Notes: generated by a model from the sequence alone, not told the origin. Positions 35,186 through 44,610 are shown, counted from the stretch's first letter. The stretch is 58,010 nt of DNA from an uncultured Pelagibacteraceae bacterium (GCA_902591775.1 CACJBW010000005.1:1-58010); one strand, 5' to 3'. Numbers and translations are program-made.

Positions 35186-36708
35186 TAATCCCCCCTTTTT
35201 TTTAAAAAAAAAATTAAACTAATATAAATGAATAGAAAATAAAAGAAGATCTTATTACCTTGAGAGCTAAAGATAGTTTTATGAGACTTTTTAAATGAGT
35301 TAATTTCAATATATCCCTTATCAGTTGTTAAATTCTTATTAATTACCTGACCTTTTGAATTTACAAAAGCTGAAATTCCATTGTTTGAGGATCGTATAAG
35401 AGGCTTTCCTTCTTCAATTGATCTAAAGATTGAATGAGAAAAGTGTTGATTTGGGCCAATTGTATTTCCAAACCACCCGTCCTCTGATATGTTTAGAATA
35501 AAATCATAATTTTTCTTACTTGTATTAATTTTTCCAGAATAAATTACTTCATAACAAATAAGTGGAATAAAATTATAATCGTTTAATTTAATTGGATCTC
35601 TTAATATGCCTGCCGAAAAAGATTGATACCCCTGTGTAATTTTTTTGAAACCTAAATTACCCAATATTTTTTCAAAAGGTAAGAATTCTCCAAAGGGTAC
35701 TAATTTATTTTTATAATATTTTTCTAGAATATTAACTTCATTGTCCAAAACTAAAAGTGAATTATAAATTTTTTGATTTTCATATATGTTCATACCTAAA
35801 ATAATCCTATGTTTATCAGAAAAATTATTTGAAAATAAATTTTTAAATTTTTTTAGATCCTCAAAATAAATGCTTGAAAGAATACCCTCTGGTAGAATAA
35901 ATAATGTTTCATTTTGTGGGTTTGGCTCAGAAATATTAATTAATTCATAAATAAATTCTCTAGGATTTTCATTTTGAAAATATCTATTAATACCTATATT
36001 CGGTGAAATTATCTTTATAGTGAAACCTAAATCTTTTTTTTCATTTAATTCATAATTTTTTAAATTTAAACTTCCATAGAAATAGTTTGTAAAAATAAGC
36101 AATAAAGAAAAAATTAATATACTTATTTTAAAATTTTTTTTGTAATTAAAAAATAAAATAGTTGGCAATAGAAATAATAAAATAATTATTGAATTAAAAG
36201 CATAAGTTCCTGTTATGGAAAGTAACTGAATAAATTCTAAATAACTTACAAAGCTAAAAGAAATTAAATTCCATGGAAAACCTCCAAATAAGAAACTTCT
36301 GGTAAATTCAAATATCGATAAAGAAGTAACTAGTATTAAAATTGATAAAAAGTTTTTTTTTGGATTAAAAAATGAAAAAGTTAAAGTTGATAGACCATAA
36401 AATAATCCTAAAAATAAAGGTATTAAAACAAGTGCAAACGGTATTAGAGGTTTAAATAATTCTTCGAATGTAAGTGAATTAGTTATCCAATATAAATTAG
36501 AAATGAAATAACCAAAACCAAACATCCAACCTATGTTAAATGATTTAAGTTTATCCTTTGGACAAATTAACAATATCCATAATAAAGCAGGATATGAAAA
36601 AAAATTAAGAAAAAACAAATTATTAGGTGGAAGACTGAAAGAGGAAATTAAACCCAATAGAAATATAAATGGATAAGATAAAATCCGATTTTTATATATT
36701 AAAGTCAA
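35185..36708 (-). CDS. lnt: Apolipoprotein N-acyltransferase
   Basis: A 507-residue inner-membrane enzyme that adds the third acyl chain to lipoproteins. Several hydrophobic segments make up the first 210 residues. A nitrilase-like domain follows, with a glutamate in [11 protein letters not shown], lysine in the [16 protein letters not shown] stretch and cysteine in PLICYEVIY. One terminal membrane helix closes the protein. It overlaps ybeY (ATGA) and metK (TAATG), so translation is coupled on both sides. Confidence 0.95.
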   Translation of the reverse strand: MTLIYKNRILSYPFIFLLGLISSFSLPPNNLFFLNFFSYPALLWILLICPKDKLKSFNIGWMFGFGYFISNLYWITNSLTFEELFKPLIPFALVLIPLFLGLFYGLSTLTFSFFNPKKNFLSILILVTSLSIFEFTRSFLFGGFPWNLISFSFVSYLEFIQLLSITGTYAFNSIIILLFLLPTILFFNYKKNFKISILIFSLLLIFTNYFYGSLNLKNYELNEKKDLGFTIKIISPNIGINRYFQNENPREFIYELINISEPNPQNETLFILPEGILSSIYFEDLKKFKNLFSNNFSDKHRIILGMNIYENQKIYNSLLVLDNEVNILEKYYKNKLVPFGEFLPFEKILGNLGFKKITQGYQSFSAGILRDPIKLNDYNFIPLICYEVIYSGKINTSKKNYDFILNISEDGWFGNTIGPNQHFSHSIFRSIEEGKPLIRSSNNGISAFVNSKGQVINKNLTTDKGYIEINSFKKSHKTIFSSQGNKIFFYFLFIYISLIFFLKKRGD

Positions 36709-37154
36709 TTTACTATGTGAAAATATTTTAATATTGATTTTTCTTTTCTAATCATTTTATTGAAATCATTTAATCTTTTATGATCATAGCCAATTAGATG
36801 AAGATACCCATGTATCCACATTTTATCAAATTCAATAAAAAAATTTGTTTCTTTTGATCTATTTTTAATTATTTCATAACTAATTGCTATGTCACCAACG
36901 TAAAGACTACTTTTATTTTTAATCTTTATAGGAAAAGATAAAACATCTGTTGTTTTGTTTTTTTTTCTAAATTTAAAGTTTAGTTTTTTCATTTTTTTGT
37001 TATTCGTAAGGAGTACTGAAAATTCATGATTTATTCTCTTGAAAAAAGGTTTTTTAGACAAAATTTTAAGTCTTTTATTCAGGTAATCGTTTGGATTTTT
37101 AATATTTTTTGTCCAATTTAAATGACCTGATATTACATTGGCCTTTATCATCAA
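36705..37154 (-). CDS. ybeY: Endoribonuclease YbeY
   Basis: A 149-residue zinc metalloprotein for rRNA maturation and quality control. The defining HGYLHLIGYDH (H-x3-H-x5-H type) is near 115, and the conserved KTTDVLSFP segment near 67 is present. It overlaps phoH and lnt by 4 bases each. The HlyC/CorC gene that often separates ybeY from lnt in alphaproteobacteria is not here. Confidence 0.96.
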   Translation of the reverse strand: MMIKANVISGHLNWTKNIKNPNDYLNKRLKILSKKPFFKRINHEFSVLLTNNKKMKKLNFKFRKKNKTTDVLSFPIKIKNKSSLYVGDIAISYEIIKNRSKETNFFIEFDKMWIHGYLHLIGYDHKRLNDFNKMIRKEKSILKYFHIVN

Positions 37155-38155
37155 TCAGTATTTTGATCGGAATATGCTTTAACAATTTTTGATACGAGGG
37201 GATGTCTAACTACATCTTTGTGATCAAAATCAACTACTGAAATTTCATTCAAGTGTCCTAGTAATTTTTTTGATCTCTTTAACCCTGATAGTGATTTATT
37301 AGGTAAATCTATTTGTGATGGATCTCCGTTTATTACTATCTTGGAATTCTCTCCTATTCTAGTTAAAAACATCTTTATTTGTGTGTCAGTCGCATTTTGT
37401 GCCTCATCAAGAATAGCAAATGAATTTTTTAAGGTTCTACCTCTCATAAAAGCTAAAGGGGCTATTTCGATATCTCCAACTTCAATTTTTTTTTGTATCT
37501 TTTCGAAATCTAGTAAATCATATAAAGAGTCGTATAATGGTCTTAGATATGGATCCACTTTTTCTCTCATGTCCCCTGGTAAAAATCCAAGTCTTTCACC
37601 AGCTTCCACTGCAGGTCTTGATAAAATAATTCTCTCTATTTTTTTTTCTAACAACATTGTTAACGCTACAGCAACTGCTAAAAAGGTTTTGCCAGTTCCA
37701 GCTGGTCCAGCTGAAATAATTATTTCAGAATTCTTTAAAGCTCTTACATAATCTTTTTGTTTTTCAGACCTTGGTATGACAGATTTTTTTGGGGTTTTAA
37801 TAATATATTCTACTTTTTTGTCAGAATTATTATTTTCATCAATCATAAATTTACTTATTGAAGAAATTATATCTTTTTTTTCAATTGTTCCATTGTTTAA
37901 AAATTGTTCTGTCAAAAATTGTATAGCGTTTTTAACAATATTGTTCTTTTCTGAGTCACTTTTTACAAGAATAGAATTTCCTCTAGAGTATAAGCTGGTG
38001 TGTGTAATTTTTTCTAATTCTTTTAAATTATTATTAAATTCACCTGCTACACCAAGCAGTAAATCATTATTTTGGAAAATTATACTTAAGGTGTTGTTCT
38101 CAGAATATACAAACTTTAGTTCAGAAATAATTTTTTTTTTGACAAAGTTTTTCAA
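37151..38155 (-). CDS. phoH: PhoH-like ATPase (YbeZ)
   Basis: A 334-residue P-loop ATPase. An N-terminal KH-like part comes first, then the ATPase with Walker A GPAGTGKTFLAVA near 154, the GFLPGD motif, and Walker B-like FAILDEAQNA near 249. It pairs with YbeY in RNA metabolism in other bacteria. It lies one base after miaB and overlaps ybeY. Confidence 0.95.
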   Translation of the reverse strand: MKNFVKKKIISELKFVYSENNTLSIIFQNNDLLLGVAGEFNNNLKELEKITHTSLYSRGNSILVKSDSEKNNIVKNAIQFLTEQFLNNGTIEKKDIISSISKFMIDENNNSDKKVEYIIKTPKKSVIPRSEKQKDYVRALKNSEIIISAGPAGTGKTFLAVAVALTMLLEKKIERIILSRPAVEAGERLGFLPGDMREKVDPYLRPLYDSLYDLLDFEKIQKKIEVGDIEIAPLAFMRGRTLKNSFAILDEAQNATDTQIKMFLTRIGENSKIVINGDPSQIDLPNKSLSGLKRSKKLLGHLNEISVVDFDHKDVVRHPLVSKIVKAYSDQNTD

Positions 38156-38156
38156 T

Positions 38157-39491
38157 TTAAGCTGCTTTCATTTTTTTTTTTAATGAACCAAATAAACTAT
38201 TTTGGTTACTATTCTCTATTTTTACTTTTACAATTTTCCCAATATTTTCGTCAATTCCATCAAAAATTACTGGAGAAATATACTTATTTCTTCCAAAAAA
38301 TTTGTTTTGTTTTTCCATTTTATTTTCAACTAACACATCAACTACTGTATTTTCAAAAGATTTATTTTTTTTTATTTGATTATAAAATAGTTTTTCCTGA
38401 ATTAATTTAAGTCTTTCCTTGGCAGTATTTTTATCAATCATTTCTAATTTTGATGATCTAGTTCCTGGTCTTGGACTAAATATAAATGAAAATGAATTTA
38501 TAAATTTTATTTTATTTATTAAGTTTAATGTATCTTCAAAATCTTTTGTCGTTTCACCCGGATAACCAATGATAAAATCACTAGAAAATTCTATCTCTCT
38601 ATTAATTTTTTTTAATTTTTTATATATTTTAATGTAATCATCTACTGTATGTTTTCTATTCATTAATTCTAAGACTCTGTCAGAACCACTTTGAATCGGC
38701 AAATGAACAAATGGCATTAATTTTTGAATAGAAGAATAACAGTTGATCAGATCATCAGTCATATCTCTTGGATGTGAGGTTGTATATCTAATTCTCTCTA
38801 ATTCTGAATATTGATTTAAATGATTTATTAAATCAGATAGTCTAAATTCTTTTAAGTTTTCTCTATATGAATATGCATTAACATTCTGACCTAATAACGT
38901 TATTTCTTTAGCTCCATTTTTAATTAATTGCTCTGCTTCAGTAATAATTTGATTGAATGGTCTCGAGTATTCTGGTCCTCTCGTATATGGGACAACACAA
39001 AAATGACAAAACTTATCACATCCTTCTTGAATAGTTAAAAAAGCAGAAATTTTATTATTATTATTCTTAACATTGTCGAAGTGTCTAAATTTTGAAATTG
39101 TATCAAATTCTATTTCTTCTTGTTTTATGTTTGATTCGTGTTGCTTTAATAATTCATTAATTTTGTGATAAGCCTGAGGTCCTATTACAATATCTATATA
39201 GGGTTCTCTTTTTAGCATTTCCTCATTTTCTGCTTGAGCAACACATCCTGCAACAACCATAATTGGTTTTTTTTTATCTCTATATAATTTTTTTACTCTT
39301 CCTATTTCATGATATACTTTTTCTTTGGCCTTATCCCTAATGTGACAGGTATTTAAAACATAACATTCTGCATTGGCTTGGTCTGAAGTCTTAATAAAAC
39401 CTAGGTTGGTAACATTGTCATAAATTCTTTGTGAATCATATTCATTCATTTGGCAACCAAATGTTTTAATAAATATATTTTTTGTTTTCAT
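38157..39491 (-). CDS. miaB: tRNA (2-methylthio-N6-isopentenyladenosine37) methylthiotransferase MiaB
   Basis: A 444-residue radical-SAM enzyme that adds the methylthio group to i6A37 of tRNA. The N-terminal MTTase domain has three cluster cysteines (GCQMNEYDS, NTCHIRDKA, AGCVAQ). The radical-SAM motif CDKFCHFCVVPYTRG is near 157, and a TRAM domain ends the protein. It is preceded after eight bases by the 2OG-oxygenase gene and followed closely by phoH. Confidence 0.96.
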   Translation of the reverse strand: MKTKNIFIKTFGCQMNEYDSQRIYDNVTNLGFIKTSDQANAECYVLNTCHIRDKAKEKVYHEIGRVKKLYRDKKKPIMVVAGCVAQAENEEMLKREPYIDIVIGPQAYHKINELLKQHESNIKQEEIEFDTISKFRHFDNVKNNNNKISAFLTIQEGCDKFCHFCVVPYTRGPEYSRPFNQIITEAEQLIKNGAKEITLLGQNVNAYSYRENLKEFRLSDLINHLNQYSELERIRYTTSHPRDMTDDLINCYSSIQKLMPFVHLPIQSGSDRVLELMNRKHTVDDYIKIYKKLKKINREIEFSSDFIIGYPGETTKDFEDTLNLINKIKFINSFSFIFSPRPGTRSSKLEMIDKNTAKERLKLIQEKLFYNQIKKNKSFENTVVDVLVENKMEKQNKFFGRNKYISPVIFDGIDENIGKIVKVKIENSNQNSLFGSLKKKMKAA

Positions 39492-39499
39492 TATTTAGG

Positions 39500-40111
39500 T
39501 TAAAAAAAAAGAACTTTAGCATTAAATGATACCGATCTTCTTTCTTCATCAGTTCCAGAAAATGGGTAAACGGTATGCATTAGATAGTTTGGAAATAAGT
39601 AAAAATCACCTAATTCAGGTTTTACTAAATAAGTAGATTTTGAGAATAAGTTTGGAGATCCAAATAATAGTTGTAATTTACCATTTTCATTAGTTTTTTT
39701 ATCAGGTTGAGATGTATTACCCAAATGAGATGGAACTTTTAAATAGCCTACACCAGAAATATCTCCAGTATGCCAGTGAACAGGATTATAATCATTCTTG
39801 AACTGTCTCACTACCCATGACTTTATCAATTCGAAATGTTTAATTTCTTTATTTAATTCTTCTCTAGCCCAACTAGAGACACTAGCAGCTAAAAAATCAG
39901 CCCATTTAATCTTTTTCATAAATTCAACTTCCATCAAAAATTCTTGTTGAACCTTTCCAATAAGCTTATCTCCTTCATCCAATTGTTTTATCTTTTGTTC
40001 ATCTTTAATTACTGAGTCAACATACTCGTTTATTTGTTCAATCATTTCATTTGACATTTTTATTTTTACAATTGATGGACCAAAAGGTTTTAAAACTTCA
40101 AAATTATTCAT
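39500..40111 (-). CDS. 2-oxoglutarate/Fe(II)-dependent oxygenase-like protein (2OG-FeII_Oxy_5 type)
   Basis: A 203-residue protein of the putative 2OG-Fe(II) oxygenase group TIGR02466. Candidate iron ligands are in VHWHTGDISG (H112, H114, D117) and the distal His179 in LMHTVYPF. The 2OG-binding arginine is in the ERRSVSFNA end segment. The substrate is unknown. The gene overlaps fur by four bases (ATGA) and precedes miaB after eight, so it is transcribed with them. This position differs from the usual fur-miaB adjacency. Iron dependence and coupling to fur are suggestive but not proof of a link. Confidence 0.75.
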   Translation of the reverse strand: MNNFEVLKPFGPSIVKIKMSNEMIEQINEYVDSVIKDEQKIKQLDEGDKLIGKVQQEFLMEVEFMKKIKWADFLAASVSSWAREELNKEIKHFELIKSWVVRQFKNDYNPVHWHTGDISGVGYLKVPSHLGNTSQPDKKTNENGKLQLLFGSPNLFSKSTYLVKPELGDFYLFPNYLMHTVYPFSGTDEERRSVSFNAKVLFF

Positions 40112-40536
40112 TTATTTTTTTTTATGCCATACAGTTCAAGCTTATGATCTACAAGCTTATATCCATATTTTTCAGCTACTCTTTTTTGTAATTTTTCAAT
40201 TTCTTCGTCTACAAACTCTATAATTTCTCCCGACTTAATATCTATAAGATGGTCATGATGACTTTCAACAAGTGTTTCATATCTAGCTTTTCCACCCTTA
40301 AATTCATGCTTAGTTAAAATACCAGACTCCTCAAAAAGTTTGACTGTTCTATAAACCGTAGCAATACTTATCTTTGGGTCTAAAATAGAGACTCTTTTAT
40401 ATAATTCGTCTACATCAGGATGATCAGACTCTCCATAAACTTCTTTTGACTCTGATAAAACTTTTGCAATTATTTTTCTCTGATCGGTCAGTTTAACACC
40501 TTTCTTCAGGCAAATTTGCTCAATAGTTTCAGACAT
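40108..40536 (-). CDS. fur: Fur-family metal-responsive regulator (Fur/Mur)
   Basis: A 142-residue Fur protein, distinct from the Irr at 23.4 kb. The recognition helix is in ISIATVYRTVKLFEE near 58, and the metal site is in ESHHDHLIDIKSGEIIEF near 91. The C-terminal CxxC zinc pairs of E. coli Fur are absent, as in many alphaproteobacterial Fur/Mur proteins, which often respond to manganese. It is the second gene of the tsaB-fur-oxygenase-miaB chain, eight bases after tsaB. Confidence 0.93.
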   Translation of the reverse strand: MSETIEQICLKKGVKLTDQRKIIAKVLSESKEVYGESDHPDVDELYKRVSILDPKISIATVYRTVKLFEESGILTKHEFKGGKARYETLVESHHDHLIDIKSGEIIEFVDEEIEKLQKRVAEKYGYKLVDHKLELYGIKKNK

Positions 40537-40544
40537 AATTTATT

Positions 40545-40913
40545 CTAACTCGAATAGATGGGTTTTATCAAACTCTTATTTCCTGCTAATTTAATTAAAT
40601 TTTTGTAATCTTTATTTACTACATCCTTAGATTTGAAGCCAATTAAAATAGCCTTATTTGCTAATGATATAGCTTTAGCTACTGATAAAGAAATTCTAAG
40701 ACTGGTAAACTTTCCAGGCCCTAAATTGATGAAAATTCTTTCAATTGCACTAATATTTATTTTTTTTTTATTTAAAAATTTTAAAAGTAATTCCATAAAC
40801 TTGTCAAAGTTTTCTCTACTGTTTACATACCTCCTAGTATATGATTGTTTATCAGCAATGATCAGAAAAACAATTTTTTCATTAGCCGCATCAATTATTA
40901 AATTTATCTTCAT
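40545..40913 (-). CDS. tsaB: TsaB-like tRNA threonylcarbamoyladenosine factor, shortened
   Basis: A 122-residue protein with the N-terminal TsaB fold: NLIIDAANEKIVF where others have a T-S-rich loop, and the GPGKFTSLRISLSVAKA motif near 65. Typical TsaB has about 200-230 residues; here the C-terminal half is largely missing, though the last residues LIKPIYSS resemble the usual P-x-Y-L-R ending. TsaB scaffolds TsaD/TsaE for t6A37 synthesis. The position between nfuA and fur is the normal alphaproteobacterial one, but rimI is missing. I chose ATG 40913; a longer frame to 41033 adds a non-homologous stretch inside the deacetylase gene. Confidence 0.75.
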   Translation of the reverse strand: MKINLIIDAANEKIVFLIIADKQSYTRRYVNSRENFDKFMELLLKFLNKKKINISAIERIFINLGPGKFTSLRISLSVAKAISLANKAILIGFKSKDVVNKDYKNLIKLAGNKSLIKPIYSS

Positions 40914-41910
40914 TTGCCTATTTTTTTTAAATGCATATGCAGAAACTGTAAACAGAAAATATGAACCTAATGAAAAGGGAATTTTGGCTTTAATGTACCA
41001 TAGATTTGAGGAAAATAAGTACCCTTCAACCAATATAAAAATTGATGTATTTCAAAAACATTTAAATATAATTAAGGAAAATAATATTTCATTTTTAAAC
41101 CCAAAAAACTTTGAATTTGAAATTAATAAAGTAAGTGAAGAGAAAAAAATTTTACTTACTATTGATGATGCATTTTCATCTTTTTATTTAAATGCATGGC
41201 CGATTCTAAAAAAGGATAAAATTCCATTTATTTTATTTGTTTCAACGGAGGCTGTAGGTAAAAATGGTTATATGAGTTGGGATGAAATAATAGAGATATC
41301 AAAAGAAGATTTAGTATTTATTGGAAATCACTCACACTCACATGAATATTTGGTAAAATACAAATTTGAAGAATTTGAAGAAGATATTCTAAAGTCAATA
41401 GAATTATTTGAAAAAAATCTTGGCTATAATTCTAAATTTTTTTCATACCCGTTTGGTGAGTATAGCTTAGAGCAAAAAAAATATATTAGTAACAATTTTG
41501 ACTACGCTTTTGGTCAACATTCAGGAGTTATAGATTTAAATAAAGACAAATATGAGTTACCTAGGTTTCCAATAAATGAGAAATATGGCGATATAGAAAG
41601 ATTTGAATTTTTGATAAATCTTCTTCCAATTCAATATAAAAATATAATTCCAGAAGAGAAATTTTTGTTAAATGTTAACAATCCACCAGAGCTAGTAATA
41701 GAATTTTTTAATGATCAGCCTAACATCGACAAAATAAATTGTTTTTCCAATGAAGGCGGAGAATGGAAAAATTCCCAACTCAAATATAAAAAAAACAAAA
41801 TTGAAGTTATTTTTAAAGAAAAATTTTTACCAAGAAGAGGTAGAATTAATTGTTCTATGCAAGATAAAGATGGATGGAGATGGTTTGGAAGCCAGTTTAC
41901 TTTAAATTAA
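40858..41910 (+). CDS. Exported polysaccharide deacetylase (NodB domain)
   Basis: A 350-residue protein with a signal peptide (MIRKTIFSLAASIIK, hydrophobic run, NAYAE cleavage). The NodB-type domain has MYHRF near 42, the catalytic LLTIDDAFSSF near 96 with the paired aspartates, and the metal histidines in GNHSHSHEYL near 150. A C-terminal extra part of about 120 residues is of unknown function. Such enzymes remove acetyl groups from peptidoglycan or surface glycans. The ATG 40858 is chosen because it gives a proper signal peptide; the open frame runs further upstream to 40633 but that part is antisense to tsaB. The start overlaps tsaB by 56 bases. Confidence 0.82.
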   Translation: MIRKTIFSLAASIIKFIFICLFFLNAYAETVNRKYEPNEKGILALMYHRFEENKYPSTNIKIDVFQKHLNIIKENNISFLNPKNFEFEINKVSEEKKILLTIDDAFSSFYLNAWPILKKDKIPFILFVSTEAVGKNGYMSWDEIIEISKEDLVFIGNHSHSHEYLVKYKFEEFEEDILKSIELFEKNLGYNSKFFSYPFGEYSLEQKKYISNNFDYAFGQHSGVIDLNKDKYELPRFPINEKYGDIERFEFLINLLPIQYKNIIPEEKFLLNVNNPPELVIEFFNDQPNIDKINCFSNEGGEWKNSQLKYKKNKIEVIFKEKFLPRRGRINCSMQDKDGWRWFGSQFTLN

Positions 41911-42984
41911 ATTTTTCATTTTTAAACTCGTTGGTAAAATATCTACATCGTCAAAATCAGTTAAAGAATTTTGATTAATAATTTTTTTAAGAACTTCTGT
42001 ATATTCTTTTCCTGTTTCAGCATATTTTTCTAAAAATTTAACTAGTTTTAAACTATCTAATTTTTGTTCATTATCTCTTTGAATAGCCCTTTCAATTCTG
42101 AATTCTTTGTAACTAGAATGTGTATTTAAATTTCTTTGATACGCTCTTACTGAAGCTTTCAAAATTTTAAACTTTGCTACTTTATGTTTTTGACCTTTTT
42201 CAACTTCTAAGGGCTTAATACCTTCACCTGACCATGTCCACTGTCCAAATAATGCATTGCCTTCTTGTGCAAACCTTGAGCTTCCCCAACCAGTTTCTTT
42301 TGCTGCTTGTGCTATTGCTATTGAGACTGGAATTTCATCCATTCTTATTTTAAGTTTTGCTAAATCATTATTATTTACACCATATTGTTTAAATTTTAGT
42401 TCAAGCCAAGCTTTATCACGTGTTGAAGTATTATTTTTATTTAAAATTTCAAAAAGTTTTTTTCTATCAAATCTTATTTTGAGGTTTTCCTCAATGATCA
42501 ATGGTAATACAATTTTAATAAACAGTTTTTTTCTTTTTTTTGGACTTTCAATATTTTTGAGTTCTTTAGGAAGCTTTGTTAATTGATTTCCTGCATTAAC
42601 TAATTTAGTTTTTTTTACAGTATCAAGATTATATCCATTTTCTTTAAAAAGTTCTTCTATTGTTGAAGCACTTAATCTTTGAGGATCTTCATCATCTTCA
42701 TCTTTTCCAAAAACTTCAATATCTTCGAAAATATTCCATGAAAATCTATCTTTTATTAAATCTTGTGTTATTTTTTTTTTTTTATTCTTCTTATCTAATA
42801 TTTGATCAAAACTTTGTTTTGAAGAATTTAAAACAACTTCGTTTGAACTTAAATTACTTTTAATAAAATTTGTTAAACTTGGTAAAACTGAAAATATGAG
42901 TATGACTATTAAACTTGATAATAATGTTTTAAAAAAATTAAGATTATTGTTAGCTTGGTTTTTTTTAAAACTTTTTTTTTTCAT
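41902..42984 (-). CDS. Bax-like glucosaminidase-domain protein
   Basis: A 360-residue membrane-anchored protein: lysine-rich start, one transmembrane helix (about 23-42), a long lysine/asparagine-rich linker, and a C-terminal glucosaminidase domain (about 205-335). The latter has the catalytic glutamate in AAKETGWGSSRFA and the GNALFGQWTW motif, as in Bax/FlgJ-type muramidases. It probably trims peptidoglycan in the periplasm. It overlaps the convergent deacetylase by 9 bases, and its own message likely comes from murJ-trpS-nfuA upstream. Confidence 0.83.
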   Translation of the reverse strand: MKKKSFKKNQANNNLNFFKTLLSSLIVILIFSVLPSLTNFIKSNLSSNEVVLNSSKQSFDQILDKKNKKKKITQDLIKDRFSWNIFEDIEVFGKDEDDEDPQRLSASTIEELFKENGYNLDTVKKTKLVNAGNQLTKLPKELKNIESPKKRKKLFIKIVLPLIIEENLKIRFDRKKLFEILNKNNTSTRDKAWLELKFKQYGVNNNDLAKLKIRMDEIPVSIAIAQAAKETGWGSSRFAQEGNALFGQWTWSGEGIKPLEVEKGQKHKVAKFKILKASVRAYQRNLNTHSSYKEFRIERAIQRDNEQKLDSLKLVKFLEKYAETGKEYTEVLKKIINQNSLTDFDDVDILPTSLKMKNLI

Positions 42985-43020
42985 ACAGATCTTATTTTCT
43001 TATAAATGACAGAGAAGATA

Positions 43021-43566
43021 TTATACAGCTAAAACTTCTTTAACTTCAGGTATATAGTGACAAAGAAGGTTCTGTACACCTTGTTTTAAAGTTAAAGTTG
43101 AAGAAGGGCACCCTGAACAGCTACCTTTTAACATAACTGTAACTTTTCCATCTTTGAATTCCTTAAATGTAATATCCCCTCCATCTCTTGCAACTGCTGG
43201 TCTAATTTTAGTTTCTAATATTTTTATTATTTTATTTTCAATTTCACCATAACCTTTTTGATAATCATCCAGCCCTATATTTTTATTTATGATAAAATCA
43301 TTACCCTCATCATAGTATTCATTGAGATAAGTAATTACGATATGCTTAATATTTTCCCATTTTTCATCTTGAGATTTATTGATTGATAAAAAGTCATTAC
43401 TTAAAAAGACTCCTGTGACACCATTAATTGATAGAATACTTTTTAATATTGGAATTTCAGTTTGATCCTCATTTAAAAATTCATAAGGTCCATCATTTGA
43501 TACACCCTTACCAGGTAGAAATTTAAGAGAATTTGGATTAGGTGTTTCCTGTGTTTGTATAAACAT
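43021..43566 (-). CDS. nfuA: NfuA-type Fe-S cluster carrier
   Basis: A 181-residue scaffold/carrier for [4Fe-4S] clusters. The Nfu N-terminal domain starts MFIQTQETPNPNSLKFLPG. The C-terminal NifU-like domain has the cluster-binding CSGCPSS (C-x-x-C) near 152. It lies 39 bases after trpS and before the glucosaminidase gene. The alphaproteobacterial order is nfuA then tsaB; here two wall genes are inserted. Confidence 0.95.
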   Translation of the reverse strand: MFIQTQETPNPNSLKFLPGKGVSNDGPYEFLNEDQTEIPILKSILSINGVTGVFLSNDFLSINKSQDEKWENIKHIVITYLNEYYDEGNDFIINKNIGLDDYQKGYGEIENKIIKILETKIRPAVARDGGDITFKEFKDGKVTVMLKGSCSGCPSSTLTLKQGVQNLLCHYIPEVKEVLAV

Positions 43567-43605
43567 ATTATTTATATAACTATAAATTCTTAAATTAAAA
43601 GAATT

Positions 43606-44607
43606 TTAAAAACCTATTATTTTCTTCATTTCTTTTATCTTTTTACCTGCAATATCCTCCGCTTTGCTTGCTCCTTCTGCTAAAACCTTATTTAGATATT
43701 CTTGGTCATTAATCAATTTTTTAATTTCTTCAGAGATTGGCGAAATTTTACTTGATAAAATTTCAGCTAATTGATTTTTAAATTCTGAAAATTTTTTACC
43801 CCCAAATTCTACTAAAGTTTTATCTAAAGTCTGACTTGAAATACTTGAATAAATACTAAGAAGATTTTGAGCTTCTGGTCTATCTATTAATTTTTTCTCT
43901 TCATCAGGAATTGGATAAGAGTCAGTTTTTGCTTTTTTAATTTTATTTATAATTTCGTCTTTAGTATCTGTTAAATTAATTCTACTTAGGTCTGAAGGAT
44001 CCGATTTACTCATTTTTTTTAAACCATCTTTCAAACTCATAATTCTTGCAAAATTTTTTTTTATTAGGGGCTCAGGAGCCTTTAAAAAATCATCACAATT
44101 AAAATCTTTATTAAATTTTTGTGCAATATCTCTTGTTAGCTCTAAATGTTGTTTCTGATCTTCTCCAACAGGAACATGCGTGGCATCATAAAGTAGTATG
44201 TCGCTAGCCATTAATATTGGATAAATATATAGACCGACAGAGGCTTTTTCTTTGTCTTTACCAGCTTTCTCTTTAAATTGTGTCATTCTATTTAACCACC
44301 CCATCGGTGCCAAACAACTCAGTATCCAAGAGCCTTCAGCATGTGCGTGAACTTTTGATTGGTTAAAAATAATACTTTTAGTAGGATCAATACCACTAGC
44401 TATAAATGTTGCGGCAGTTTCTAGAATATTATTACTTAATTGATCCTTATCTTGTTTTACGGTTATTGCATGTAAATCTACAACACAAAATATACATTCA
44501 TTTTGAATATCATTATTCAAATCAACAAAATTTTTGATAGCTCCAAGGTAGTTTCCTAAATGAAGATTGCCTGTAGGCTGAACACCAGAGAATATTTTTT
44601 TGGACAT
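43606..44607 (-). CDS. trpS: Tryptophanyl-tRNA synthetase
   Basis: A 333-residue class I synthetase. The HIGH-type motif appears as PTGNLHLGNYLGA, and the KMSKS loop as KKMSKSDPSDLS near 197. The length is complete for the bacterial enzyme. It starts three bases after the murJ stop, and nfuA follows after 39 bases. Confidence 0.97.
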   Translation of the reverse strand: MSKKIFSGVQPTGNLHLGNYLGAIKNFVDLNNDIQNECIFCVVDLHAITVKQDKDQLSNNILETAATFIASGIDPTKSIIFNQSKVHAHAEGSWILSCLAPMGWLNRMTQFKEKAGKDKEKASVGLYIYPILMASDILLYDATHVPVGEDQKQHLELTRDIAQKFNKDFNCDDFLKAPEPLIKKNFARIMSLKDGLKKMSKSDPSDLSRINLTDTKDEIINKIKKAKTDSYPIPDEEKKLIDRPEAQNLLSIYSSISSQTLDKTLVEFGGKKFSEFKNQLAEILSSKISPISEEIKKLINDQEYLNKVLAEGASKAEDIAGKKIKEMKKIIGF

Positions 44608-44610
44608 TTA

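Noticed and set aside
35150..35260. SAM riboswitch in front of metK
   Set aside because: metK overlaps the lnt stop by one base and the preceding bases are lnt coding sequence; no riboswitch fold can be placed.
43567..43605. A/T-only hairpin AAATTCTT/AAGAATTT between trpS and nfuA
   Set aside because: Eight weak pairs in A/T-rich sequence are expected by chance, and no U run follows in gene direction.
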